Positions 6,201 to 13,115 of a stretch of DNA of 14,482 nt are shown piece by piece (position 1 is the first letter of the stretch; the number at the start of each line of letters is the position of its first letter). A program made the translations under genes and the position numbers. The notes beneath the pieces are model-generated. The model was not told the DNA's origin, ran no database searches, and saw only the letters and a list, made by a program, of their open reading frames with translations. Source of the stretch: an uncultured Microcaldota archaeon (GTDB lineage: Archaea; Micrarchaeota; Micrarchaeia; Anstonellales; Bilamarchaeaceae); the NCBI GenBank assembly GCA_903920925.1, contig CAIXOA010000193.1:1-14482 (forward strand). The letters are read 5' to 3'.

Positions 6201-8051
6201 GAAAGCCTCGCGGAGTGGTCCAAGGCGGGCAACAGGCAGGACGTTGCCGCCCACATCCTCCTGCGCATGGGCAAGGAGGCCACCGACCTCTCCGCCCTGG
6301 AGGCAACCGGCCTCATGTCCATACGCCCCACCAGGGACCTTGAGTACGTGGGCTTCAGGAAAACGCTCCAGAAAATATGGCAGCCGTTCTCCAGGGGATT
6401 CGAGAATGCCACGGCCTCCGCATTCCTGCCCCAGATGAAGGACCTTTACGACATGAGCTCCAATTCCGAATACTTCCGCGCGCGCAGCACGGAATTCTCG
6501 GCCCGCTATGCGGCCAGCATCGCAGACCCGCGGACCGAGCCTGGCATCAATCCCGAGGTGAGGAAGAACATGGATGACCTAGTGATGGCTCTCTCCCGCT
6601 ACCGCGCAATCTGGGACGACACGATCACCAGGGACCCCAGAGGAAACTCCTCCTCCGTAGGGTTCCAGCTCAACTTCGCATCCATGTACCACCACGGCCC
6701 CGCGCTCCATCCCGACCCCAACTCCGTGATGAAGCAGTTCGGCGGCCGCACCATAAGGCAGACAATGGACGCCATCCGCCTCATGCCCCTTGCCATAAAC
6801 TGGACAATCGGCGCGCCATTCGTCCTGATGGTGAGGGGGGCGATGACCTCCTGGTACGGCTACCCCAGCAAGCACGACAAGACCTACAATCCGCTCCATC
6901 CCTACGAGATGACCGCCTCGCGCACCCTAGAGGGCTTCCGCTCGCTCTTCGACCCCTTCTATTCCGCGCTTGACTTCACATCCGGCAGCTTCAAGAAGGT
7001 CGCAGCGCAGCTGCTCTCCCCGCTCCATCCGATCGGTGCAGTCGGCAAGGCATTGCACGTCCCGGACCCGTTCGAGAAGATTGCGGAATCCTCCAGGGTA
7101 TCCGGCAGCACGGAAACCGGCTTCGTAGGCCGCATCGCCCACTACGCCTCCGAGGTCCTGAAGGGAGACACCATTTCCGGATACGCAAACCCGGATTATT
7201 ATCTCCCCCATTTTATGGAGAAATCCGCAACCCGCGAATGGCTCAACGGCCCCATGGTAGCCCGGGAATACGGAGGAAGGGCAATCCAGGACGGCATGAT
7301 AAGGACGCACGAGGACCACGCCTGGATATACAAGAACATGAACGTGATATGGAGCACCAACACGAACCCCGGCGTATCCTACCTGGATTTCCAGTACCAG
7401 GTGCAGGCCGACCCGAGGCTGGCCACCCACCTTCTGCAGGGGACCCGCTTCAAATCTTTCTTCTCCCATGACGAGTACATGGAGAAGCAGGCAAACCTCG
7501 GCATGGTGCAGAGGGAAACCTCGCCCTACGAGCTGGCCGAGGCGAGGGAGGACGAACTCCGCTTCTACGGGCCAAAAAGCAACAGGATGTGGGGCTTCCT
7601 CAACCCGATGACTTTCTTCTACAACAACCCACTCCCGCTCCTTTCCATGTCAACGTTGAGTTTCCTGACCCAGAAGGGCCCGGACAAGCTCCGTGAATGG
7701 TCCGCGAAGATGCAGAGGGGCGAGCACGCCCCGTATGCCGACCTCGGCGCACCGCAGAAGACCTTCATGCAGGGCATGCCCGTGGGCACGGCCTCTTCCC
7801 AGATAAAATACGACACGCTCCAACTCGCCGAAACAGCGCATGCGGAGACCCTCACCGAGAAATTCATCCGCCGCACCGGCCAGATAGCGTCCGCGGTTTT
7901 CACCAACACCCAATTCGTCTCCTGCCAGACCTGCCACTCCCCCATTCCCAGGGGCGGCGACCACTGCCCGGCATGCGCCAGCAGGGCGGTTCCTGCCGTT
8001 ATGGCAAAGAAAAAGTGGGCCAAATTCGGCCCCTCCGGAGGTACTCCATGA
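3279..8051 (+). CDS. Giant membrane protein with exported Ig-like domain and C-terminal zinc ribbon
   Basis: This 1590-residue protein belongs to no family I recognise. Residues 1-24 look like a signal peptide with a likely cut at SSA|QF. Residues 27-199 should be outside the cell. Within them, about 98-178 resembles a bacterial-type Ig-like domain (TDEAGTAICTVP, then IFASYEGNQTMGASSASITIC), with several cysteines. Residues 201-218 (LCIVAIIISGLLLASMFF) form the one clear membrane helix, followed by a basic stretch that suggests a cytoplasmic C-terminal side. The remaining 1370 or so residues are mainly charged and helical, with weaker hydrophobic stretches near 405-445, 1167-1190 and 1439-1463. 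The C-terminus has a CxxC-x10-CxxC zinc ribbon (C1549, C1552, C1563, C1566) and a basic tail. It shares an ATGA overlap with the lipoprotein gene, so the two probably work together. The 3279 start rests on the signal peptide and promoter spacing. Confidence 0.82.
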   Translation: MGNAGAKWAVLALLLLLSVPISSAQFTSPCPGCAFSTMDISGESTEDGAIISANLVASTVDYSQQRSPQDLIGGYIGAMQDLPNITLTQSTRTAQTSPIADAQVFFYYNQFSVDSSTGQLTPTQISISGCDPATTDEAGTAICTVPKEVFQNKCTKIFASYEGNQTMGASSASITICDRSADAFAAMGAGLAGAIPPDQPLCIVAIIISGLLLASMFFSGRSPLSLLDITTPLLPKPKSISYSGLSYGVGYIRMGRELENIKKLANSRLSTKSDELRKELMRRGVTSRDMDALLALAKGDPAMGYLALRALREGKTFAEARKLAMLRPGPGKDADLEAAKAAMNSMQRGKAKDEGLDTVSLRISSELNKKEVGLITGNVPPTIIKLRDAVLDKSPLRVLLPERIRDQIKVGIGSAFFGVRSAAAIAKQVYVVLPAKALGIPLAPLKGEEKKAREFYLMDIRSRIEQLYKIQMSEAKANAAMYLARKLLESKGVSLQLSEKEMMRLGEIEILKRMNLKGNAAAEAVDRKIREILAKEITMESKIEMLRALARAEGAAFDRNGIESFLKKLTTIEATAGPYRDKFQELHEYLRTLNDNNPLGSDKFYAWVGRDSMRYSRNGQPQDDTWAFLYLRSYFDQNEAGKKANAEEAAKLLWLRIVNETWGLMPSADIKGLPESNKKTMSQAEAYLRSLLTKEGLDFLNDTKNKMKSIFELLYNPPHGLPLFSASELTREYGPNPDHWKTDVRGYWRVYVPNSETLGDSRLAKTSVMEQAWSAVNRSHIARKQSVDEIAKDMLYNRIRAMVGSSHPDAYYTSNQEFRFLASAYGAYKERYAQMNGKTEGQKKDSGWVTDDQIKQLIKDGVSLADLQKFVWLRTREGSYLPYTEGRELALRVSDGERIINGKLSVNVGGRWTEYNPMAVSERMRKESISLPQDLLREQQALLAAIERSPQVQEGLLRKKEISPDLKSNMRQFAESLAEWSKAGNRQDVAAHILLRMGKEATDLSALEATGLMSIRPTRDLEYVGFRKTLQKIWQPFSRGFENATASAFLPQMKDLYDMSSNSEYFRARSTEFSARYAASIADPRTEPGINPEVRKNMDDLVMALSRYRAIWDDTITRDPRGNSSSVGFQLNFASMYHHGPALHPDPNSVMKQFGGRTIRQTMDAIRLMPLAINWTIGAPFVLMVRGAMTSWYGYPSKHDKTYNPLHPYEMTASRTLEGFRSLFDPFYSALDFTSGSFKKVAAQLLSPLHPIGAVGKALHVPDPFEKIAESSRVSGSTETGFVGRIAHYASEVLKGDTISGYANPDYYLPHFMEKSATREWLNGPMVAREYGGRAIQDGMIRTHEDHAWIYKNMNVIWSTNTNPGVSYLDFQYQVQADPRLATHLLQGTRFKSFFSHDEYMEKQANLGMVQRETSPYELAEAREDELRFYGPKSNRMWGFLNPMTFFYNNPLPLLSMSTLSFLTQKGPDKLREWSAKMQRGEHAPYADLGAPQKTFMQGMPVGTASSQIKYDTLQLAETAHAETLTEKFIRRTGQIASAVFTNTQFVSCQTCHSPIPRGGDHCPACASRAVPAVMAKKKWAKFGPSGGTP
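8037..8042 (+). promoter_or_regulatory. Strong Shine-Dalgarno sequence of the lipoprotein gene
   Basis: GGAGGT lies 5 nt before the ATG at 8048, inside the last codons of the giant-protein gene. It is part of a perfect 10-bp palindrome, CCTCCGGAGG (8032-8041). With the ATGA stop-start overlap it fixes 8048 as the start, in place of the frame that opens at 7697. Confidence 0.75.
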
Positions 8052-10279
8052 ACAAATTCCACATAGCATTCCTGTTTTCCCTTCTGCTCCTTTTCCCGGG
8101 CTGCGTAAGCAACGATTATTACGCGCGGGCAACAAGCGGCGAACCGACAAAAATAGATTTCTCCAACCCGGAAGCGGTCTGCCCCACCGGCGACTGCGTC
8201 TGCATGACCTGCGGCACCGTCCCCGCGCCCGAACCTTACTCTCTATTCTACAATTTCTCCTATGCAGGCAAGAGCTGCTCATTCCAGCCCTGCACCCAAC
8301 GCCAGTATCTCGACAGCATTAGCCCCAATCCCAACGGCGAATACATGAACTTCTTCATGCTCGGGCAGGGCGGCTTCGGGGATTTCGGCACCGCCAACCC
8401 GTACTGCAACAACTCCCTCCGCATGCCGGTCAAATGGCTCGACACGCAGAACAGCGTTGACGGCCTCTATCCCCTTCCCGACGCGGGGCGCGCCACATGC
8501 TTCCTGGAAAAAGGGGACATCCCGGTCTACATCCTTTACAGCGGAGGAAAGTCCGTTGACATTGACCGCGCAGCGGAAATCGCGGCCCTCTTCAACGGCA
8601 AGGGCCCCGTGGTGATCACCACCGAGATGGGCTTCGATTCCTCCGACCCCCTCACCCGCTCCGCGGTGGAGGAGCAGGCAAGGCGCATGAAAGCCGCCTG
8701 CCCCAACTGCCTCATCGCGCTCGCCCCCCGCCTTGGTGAAAATTCCACGGAGTTCGACGACACCGTCCATGCGCTCGGCAATTCCATAGACCTCTTTGCC
8801 TTCGGCATAAACTCCAGGAATTCCACCTCCTGCGATTCCGCCGCCCTCTATTACGAGGGAGTGTCCTATTCCGAGCAGCTCCTTTACAAGTACAAGAAGC
8901 CGTCCATCCTCGCCTATGTCCTTTTCGACAAGGGCTGGAACGACGCCCACACCTGCTTATGGGACGATTCCCTGATAGCAAGCGCCTACTCAGACTTCTA
9001 TACATATGCGCCGGCATTCCCATCCTCCGGCATAATCGGCGTCTCCCTCTATTCCCTCTCCGGAGTCGGCTCTCTTCCATGCGAGGGCTGCGGCCTCGTG
9101 GATTCCCTGGGCAATCCCACGCCCGCCCAGGGCGCCTGGTTCTCCCAGTGCCAGCAGGCCTACGCATCCAAGGCGATAATCCCGCTCGTATTCAGCAATG
9201 CGCCCGGCACAACGTGCGCCTTCGGCCCGAACGCCTACAGCTACGCGGGCACCAGTTTCTACACGCAGTCCCCGCCTCCGGAGGCGCCCGCAGAAGCCGC
9301 CCCTACATTTTACAAGTGCGACGCCTGCGCCGCGACCAGGGAATCCAAAGTGATAAACCTGCATCCCTATAACGCCCCCGGCGACCTCAGCTGCACGATC
9401 TACCCCGAGCTTGACTCGTATGCGGACATCCGCGACCTCGACCCCGCATACGTCCGTGCGCACGCATACTGGGAGAGCGGCCTCGACAACTGCAAGGTTG
9501 CGTATTCCACCGCCCCATGCGGCCGTGTAACCCGGCTCTATTCAATCTCCGATCCGTCCGGAGCATGCCCCACGCAGACTGCCCCTTCCGGCAAGAACAT
9601 CTGCGACCTGGGCCTGATGATGATTTTCGCCACCCCACGGGACACATGGGACGGAATAGAATTCATGCCCTTCATGATGCAGGCAGGAGGCCAGCTAGAC
9701 CAGGCAATCTCCTGCGCCCCTGACGGAGATTTCAACCCGTTCAACCCCGCCAACAACGCCTGCGTGGGCACATACGAGATGAGCAACGACCTGAAGAGCG
9801 CGAAGAGCGTGGTCGCCTCCCACGAGTCCGACCTTGGCCTCACCCAGATAAAAAGCACCTACGGCGAGGACGAATACGAGACCGACAAGGGCCTGATAAC
9901 CCTGTTCATAGAGCGCTTTTACTTTGACGGGAGCATATGGACAAGATACGGAAGCGGCTGGCTGGACAAATTCCGCGAATACTCCAAGATAGATGATTCC
10001 TACTGCAGCGGCCACAAGGACCATCCCTGCTGCGCAGGCGGGCATGTCAACGCGTGCTGCGGCAAGCCGGATTTCATCAATTTCGTGGCCAACGAGAACT
10101 GCGTCGACCTCAGCACGCCCGGCGCATCCCCCGGCGACAGGCAGTCCATCATCAATGCGCGCAAAATTCTCCAACTCTACATGGGCGTCCGTGAAAAATG
10201 CGGCATATGCGATGAAAAGCAATGGGAGGACAACCTCAACGCCTGGGCGGAGTCCAGCACGCCTTCCGCAGGAGGGTAA
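8048..10279 (+). CDS. Cysteine-rich lipoprotein with TIM-barrel-like and lysozyme-like regions
   Basis: This is a 743-residue surface protein. The N-terminus MNKFHIAFLFSLLLLFPGC is a lipoprotein signal with C19 as the lipid-bearing residue. About 34 cysteines suggest many disulfides. Residues 150-345 alternate strands and helices like a TIM-barrel glycoside hydrolase (IPVYILYSGG, PVVITTEMGF with E193, IDLFAFGINS, PSILAYVLF, GIIGVSLYSL). A Pro/Ala/Glu-rich linker spans about 405-420. Residues 445-640 resemble a lytic transglycosylase or lysozyme fold: AYWESGLDNC with E476 at the catalytic position, CDLGLMMIFATP (519-530) like the usual GLMQIMPST, and FNPFNPANNACVGTYEM (562-578) like the usual dPeeNi.aGa.YL. 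The C-terminus is dense in Cys and His (HPCCAGGHVNACC). The activity would be cutting or binding a glycan outside the cell, but no profile search was possible. Most archaea lack murein, so the substrate is open. Start 8048 has a strong ribosome-binding site and is coupled to the gene before it. Confidence 0.78.
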   Translation: MNKFHIAFLFSLLLLFPGCVSNDYYARATSGEPTKIDFSNPEAVCPTGDCVCMTCGTVPAPEPYSLFYNFSYAGKSCSFQPCTQRQYLDSISPNPNGEYMNFFMLGQGGFGDFGTANPYCNNSLRMPVKWLDTQNSVDGLYPLPDAGRATCFLEKGDIPVYILYSGGKSVDIDRAAEIAALFNGKGPVVITTEMGFDSSDPLTRSAVEEQARRMKAACPNCLIALAPRLGENSTEFDDTVHALGNSIDLFAFGINSRNSTSCDSAALYYEGVSYSEQLLYKYKKPSILAYVLFDKGWNDAHTCLWDDSLIASAYSDFYTYAPAFPSSGIIGVSLYSLSGVGSLPCEGCGLVDSLGNPTPAQGAWFSQCQQAYASKAIIPLVFSNAPGTTCAFGPNAYSYAGTSFYTQSPPPEAPAEAAPTFYKCDACAATRESKVINLHPYNAPGDLSCTIYPELDSYADIRDLDPAYVRAHAYWESGLDNCKVAYSTAPCGRVTRLYSISDPSGACPTQTAPSGKNICDLGLMMIFATPRDTWDGIEFMPFMMQAGGQLDQAISCAPDGDFNPFNPANNACVGTYEMSNDLKSAKSVVASHESDLGLTQIKSTYGEDEYETDKGLITLFIERFYFDGSIWTRYGSGWLDKFREYSKIDDSYCSGHKDHPCCAGGHVNACCGKPDFINFVANENCVDLSTPGASPGDRQSIINARKILQLYMGVREKCGICDEKQWEDNLNAWAESSTPSAGG

Positions 10280-10284
10280 TCCCC

Positions 10285-10692
10285 TCAGTGTTTGTGCCCG
10301 TCCAGCCTTTTCTTCCAATAATAATAAGTCCTTCTTGACATCCCGAGCGCATCCAGCCTCTCCTTTTCCCCCCTCATCTCCTTCAGGACGCCGAGGAATT
10401 CCTTCTCGTCGAACTCCCTCGGCCTGCCCCTCTTCCCGTCCCTCACTTCCACATTCACGCTTCTCCTGAGGCTCTCCATGACCTTTTCCGGCACGGTCTT
10501 CGCAATGCCGCTGTTCATGCAGACCTTCTTCGCCCTGGTCGCATCCAGCAGGAGCGCGAACACCTTCACGCTCGGCTTGGTCTTTATGAAGAACTCCTCG
10601 CCCCTGGGGTGGGCCAGTATGGTATCCAGCATCTCCTTCCTGCTCCCCCTGAGCTCAATCGCCCTTGATTCTTCTGACAAATTCTGCACCAC
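10285..10692 (-). CDS. Small helix-turn-helix protein at the end of the topoisomerase VI operon
   Basis: This is a probable DNA-binding protein of 135 residues from GTG 10692; the family is not recognised by name. Residues 89-92 are GRPR, the core of an AT-hook-like or recombinase-type minor-groove arm. A helix-turn-helix follows at about 96-128 (EFLGVLKEMRGEKERLDALG, then MSRRTYYYWKKRL), similar to the DNA-binding domains of resolvases and Fis-type regulators. The N-terminal 80 residues are helical and of unknown role, and no recombinase catalytic domain is present. GTG 10692 has a GAGGG ribosome-binding sequence about 5 nt upstream and overlaps the gene before it by 38 bp. An ATG at 10632, giving 115 residues, is the alternative. 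The stop codon lies 5 bp from the convergent lipoprotein stop. Confidence 0.72.
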   Translation of the reverse strand: MVQNLSEESRAIELRGSRKEMLDTILAHPRGEEFFIKTKPSVKVFALLLDATRAKKVCMNSGIAKTVPEKVMESLRRSVNVEVRDGKRGRPREFDEKEFLGVLKEMRGEKERLDALGMSRRTYYYWKKRLDGHKH

Positions 10693-11965
10693 GTTTTCCC
10701 TCTTTGAAATTTTTGAACACTTCAAATGCGCCCCGCGCCTTCCCCTCGTCCAATCCGATGTATTCCGAAACCCACTTCGCATCCTTTCCGCTCCCCTCCA
10801 GCAGGACCGCCGCCCCCAGCTCCTTGCCTCCGAGCGGCACGCTTCCTTCCAGCCCGAGCTTCCTCTGGAGTATGGACCTCGCAGGCACCCCTTCCTCTTC
10901 CATGTAAGAAAAGAGCATAAGGTGGCTCTCGCCCGGCGTAACCGCCAGCGAGGGGTAAAGGTTCTCCTTCCTCCTCCCTTCCTCGTTATTCGTAAGGTAA
11001 AACTTGAATATCGGCGACAGGAGCAGCAGCGCCGCCCTCCTCTGCGTCTCCTCCCTCCGCTTTCGCCTCCTCGCCATGATTTCTTTCTTGATCCCCTCCT
11101 TCATCACGAACTCGCTGTCCTTCCTCGCGAGGAACCCCCTCTTCGCCAGCTCGGCCTTCACCTCCACGAACCCCTCCACAAGGTCCATCCGCACGTCCGG
11201 CCTTATCCCGAAATTCTTCAGCATTGAATTGTATTCGCCCACCTCCCCCTCCGCGCCCTCCATGCCCCTGCCCACGCTCTTCGCCGCATAATGCACTATC
11301 GAAGAAAGCAATGAGATGCGGACTCCCTTCGAGGAAATTATCGGGACCCTCCTGAACCCGGGCCTTGTCGTGACCACTTCCGCGCCCACCCCGAACATTT
11401 TCGAGACCTTCAGTTCCAGGTTCTCGCTGTCCGAGACCTGCACCGTTTCCGTCTCGCCGTTGAACTTTACCTTTGCCAGGAAGCACCCCTTCTTCTCGCT
11501 GGCCTGCTCCACCCTGTCCGAGAGCTCCCTGTACGCGATGATGCCGTCTTCCCCCGCATCCATGAGCAGCCTTATGTGGTTCCCGTCCAGGGGAAGGTGG
11601 TCCGCGATGTCCGAGTACCCCATCTTCAGGAACCCCTTCGCCACCCGATGCGCATCCAATGCGATGCTCACCCTCGCCAGGCTGTATTTCTTCAGATTAG
11701 CTATATACCTAAAGTAACCCATCTGCTTCTTCAAATCCGCCCAGTCCGCCTCGCTCAGCTCGTCCGCCTCGTCCACGGTCCTCTGCACAAGGCCCCTGAA
11801 CGGGCTGTTGAAGCCCGCATCGCCCATCTTCTCCTTCAGCATCTCCAGGTCGGAGATGTTCCCTTCCTCATATGAGTTTATCCCCTTCAGCAGCTCGTTC
11901 GCCCTCTGCACGTAGGCCATCGAGGGCAGCGCTTCAAGGTCTTTTTCGCTTATCACGGCAACCAC
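10655..11965 (-). CDS. Uncharacterised 436-residue protein co-transcribed with topoisomerase VI
   Basis: I do not recognise this family. From GTG 11965 it has 436 residues and no signal peptide, so it should be cytosolic. Residues 113-137 (KMGYSDIADHLPLDGNHIRL) look like a helix-turn-helix. Residues 158-230, beginning KKGCFLAKVKF and followed by EVVTTRPGFRRVPIISSKG, have a strand-helix-strand pattern that faintly recalls LAGLIDADG-fold domains, but the acidic catalytic motif is not visible. Residues 288-310 are strongly basic (KKEIMARRRKRREETQRR), as in nucleic-acid binding. A second helix-turn-helix-like stretch is near 400-425. It overlaps the end of the topoisomerase VI A gene; a GTG at 11956 forms a GTGA stop-start overlap and is an equally good start. 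Position and basic character suggest a DNA-linked accessory role, which is inference. Confidence 0.75.
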   Translation of the reverse strand: MVAVISEKDLEALPSMAYVQRANELLKGINSYEEGNISDLEMLKEKMGDAGFNSPFRGLVQRTVDEADELSEADWADLKKQMGYFRYIANLKKYSLARVSIALDAHRVAKGFLKMGYSDIADHLPLDGNHIRLLMDAGEDGIIAYRELSDRVEQASEKKGCFLAKVKFNGETETVQVSDSENLELKVSKMFGVGAEVVTTRPGFRRVPIISSKGVRISLLSSIVHYAAKSVGRGMEGAEGEVGEYNSMLKNFGIRPDVRMDLVEGFVEVKAELAKRGFLARKDSEFVMKEGIKKEIMARRRKRREETQRRAALLLLSPIFKFYLTNNEEGRRKENLYPSLAVTPGESHLMLFSYMEEEGVPARSILQRKLGLEGSVPLGGKELGAAVLLEGSGKDAKWVSEYIGLDEGKARGAFEVFKNFKEGKRGAEFVRRIKGD

Positions 11966-13050
11966 TGTTTTTTCGATATCTTCTCACGCACATATTCCCC
12001 TACGAACGTAAGCCTCTCCCCCTGGAGGGCATCCTGCTCAATCTTCTTCTTGCTTTTTAGGACTTTCTGCAGCTCCACCACCCATTCCTTGTGCCTGTTT
12101 ATCCACGGGTAGCCGAGCATCTCCTCCGCCCTTTTTAGGTCAATCTCTTTTGCGTTAATCGTCAATTTTTTCAAAAAATCATATTTCTCTATATCCGCCA
12201 TCGTCACTCCCAAAAATCTCGACTCCGGGATGGAGAAATCCCGCCCTAGGTAGGCCAAATTCATGCTCCCCGTCTTTATTGTCCAGTAGATGTACCATCC
12301 CCAGGCATCGCAGTCCGTCATCACGTAGACCGGCAGCTTCTTGTCCGCCAATTTCCTCAGGAGCCTCCTCGTCCCCCTGCTCGCCTGCCCTTTCGGGGTC
12401 ACGAGCACGCAGTTTTCTTTTTTCCAGAACCTGTCCTCGTTGAGCCTCTGCCAGAGCGCGTCCTTCTCCACCACGAGCACGTAGTCCGCCTCCACTTCGA
12501 CAAATTCCATGCCGTTGTCCACGTCGCTCGGAATCATCCAGCCGCTCCTCCCCTGCTTCGCGCAATCAATAGTAGTTTCCTCGCCCGCGAAATTGTCCTT
12601 CACCACCATCGGCCCGGCCACCACCCCCTTCCTGTCCGTGGTCAGGTGCAAATCTTCCCGTTTTATTCCCAGGGACACTTCAAGGTCCTCAATCAGCACG
12701 TTGCTCTCGCTCTGCTCCTCGAACAGGCTCTCGTCCACATCTTCGCCCAGGCTGAATTTCAATTGATAATACAAACCCCTGATGCTCGTATGCAAATTCT
12801 CGGAAATGAACTTCTTCGTCTTGTTCGCCACCGCGACCGTCTGCATGAAGGTCCTCGCCTGGCTCACGTTCAGGAACGTCCTCTCCTCCTTTTTGCTCCC
12901 CAGTTGCAGGTACCCGAGCCCTTCCTGGAACTCCACGTTCCCCCTGCTTCTCAACGGCGTCTCGAACGTAGGCGATTTCCCTTCCCTCACCTGGCTGAGC
13001 ATGCTCTTCCCGAGCCCTTCCAGCTTCTCCATCGCCTTTTTCTCGCTCAT
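11953..13050 (-). CDS. top6A: DNA topoisomerase VI subunit A
   Basis: This is the DNA-cutting subunit of type IIB topoisomerase VI, related to Spo11; it makes the double-strand break through which another duplex passes. It has 365 residues from ATG 13050, normal for the family. The N-terminal winged-helix (CAP-like) domain carries SIRGLYYQL at 89-97, where Y95 should be the catalytic tyrosine (the equivalent of RDIYY in Spo11). The TOPRIM domain has VLVVEKDALW with E195 and TDCDAWGWY with D246 and D248, the magnesium-binding acids. The usual proline after the second Asp is replaced by Ala, and a Cys sits between the two Asp residues. The start has GAGG about 10 nt upstream; a TTG at 13059 would add three residues. 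It works as A2B2 with the upstream top6B product. The 3' end overlaps the next gene. Confidence 0.94.
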   Translation of the reverse strand: MSEKKAMEKLEGLGKSMLSQVREGKSPTFETPLRSRGNVEFQEGLGYLQLGSKKEERTFLNVSQARTFMQTVAVANKTKKFISENLHTSIRGLYYQLKFSLGEDVDESLFEEQSESNVLIEDLEVSLGIKREDLHLTTDRKGVVAGPMVVKDNFAGEETTIDCAKQGRSGWMIPSDVDNGMEFVEVEADYVLVVEKDALWQRLNEDRFWKKENCVLVTPKGQASRGTRRLLRKLADKKLPVYVMTDCDAWGWYIYWTIKTGSMNLAYLGRDFSIPESRFLGVTMADIEKYDFLKKLTINAKEIDLKRAEEMLGYPWINRHKEWVVELQKVLKSKKKIEQDALQGERLTFVGEYVREKISKKQWLP

Positions 13051-13069
13051 ATGAACCAAACCTCACTTT

Positions 13070-13100
13070 GCCTTTGCGCCCATATATCGGGCTTAAAGGC
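13070..13100. promoter_or_regulatory. 31-bp inverted repeat enclosing a TATA-like core, upstream of top6A
   Basis: The arms GCCTTT (13070-13075) and AAAGGC (13095-13100) and the inner arms GCCC (13078-13081) and GGGC (13089-13092) share one centre, 13085. The ATATAT core lies at that centre, about 35 nt before the top6A ATG. It may be a regulated internal promoter, or a stem-loop in the operon mRNA. Confidence 0.5.
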
Positions 13101-13115
13101 AAACGCATACATCTG

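Noticed and set aside
6927..7469. Minus-strand open frame (180 residues) inside the giant-protein gene
   Set aside because: It has no domain features or start signals. Several other such frames within 4190-7469 look the same and are antisense shadows of one long real gene.
7697..8047. N-terminal extension of the lipoprotein frame to 7697
   Set aside because: This stretch overlaps the giant-protein coding region, reads as Arg/Pro-rich shadow sequence, and would bury the lipoprotein signal. A strong ribosome-binding site marks 8048.
10655..10782. Possible frameshift joining the 436-residue protein and the helix-turn-helix protein
   Set aside because: The upstream frame ends naturally after a complete-looking domain, and the downstream gene has its own ribosome-binding sequence. 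A short overlap fits coupled translation in this operon better than a broken gene.
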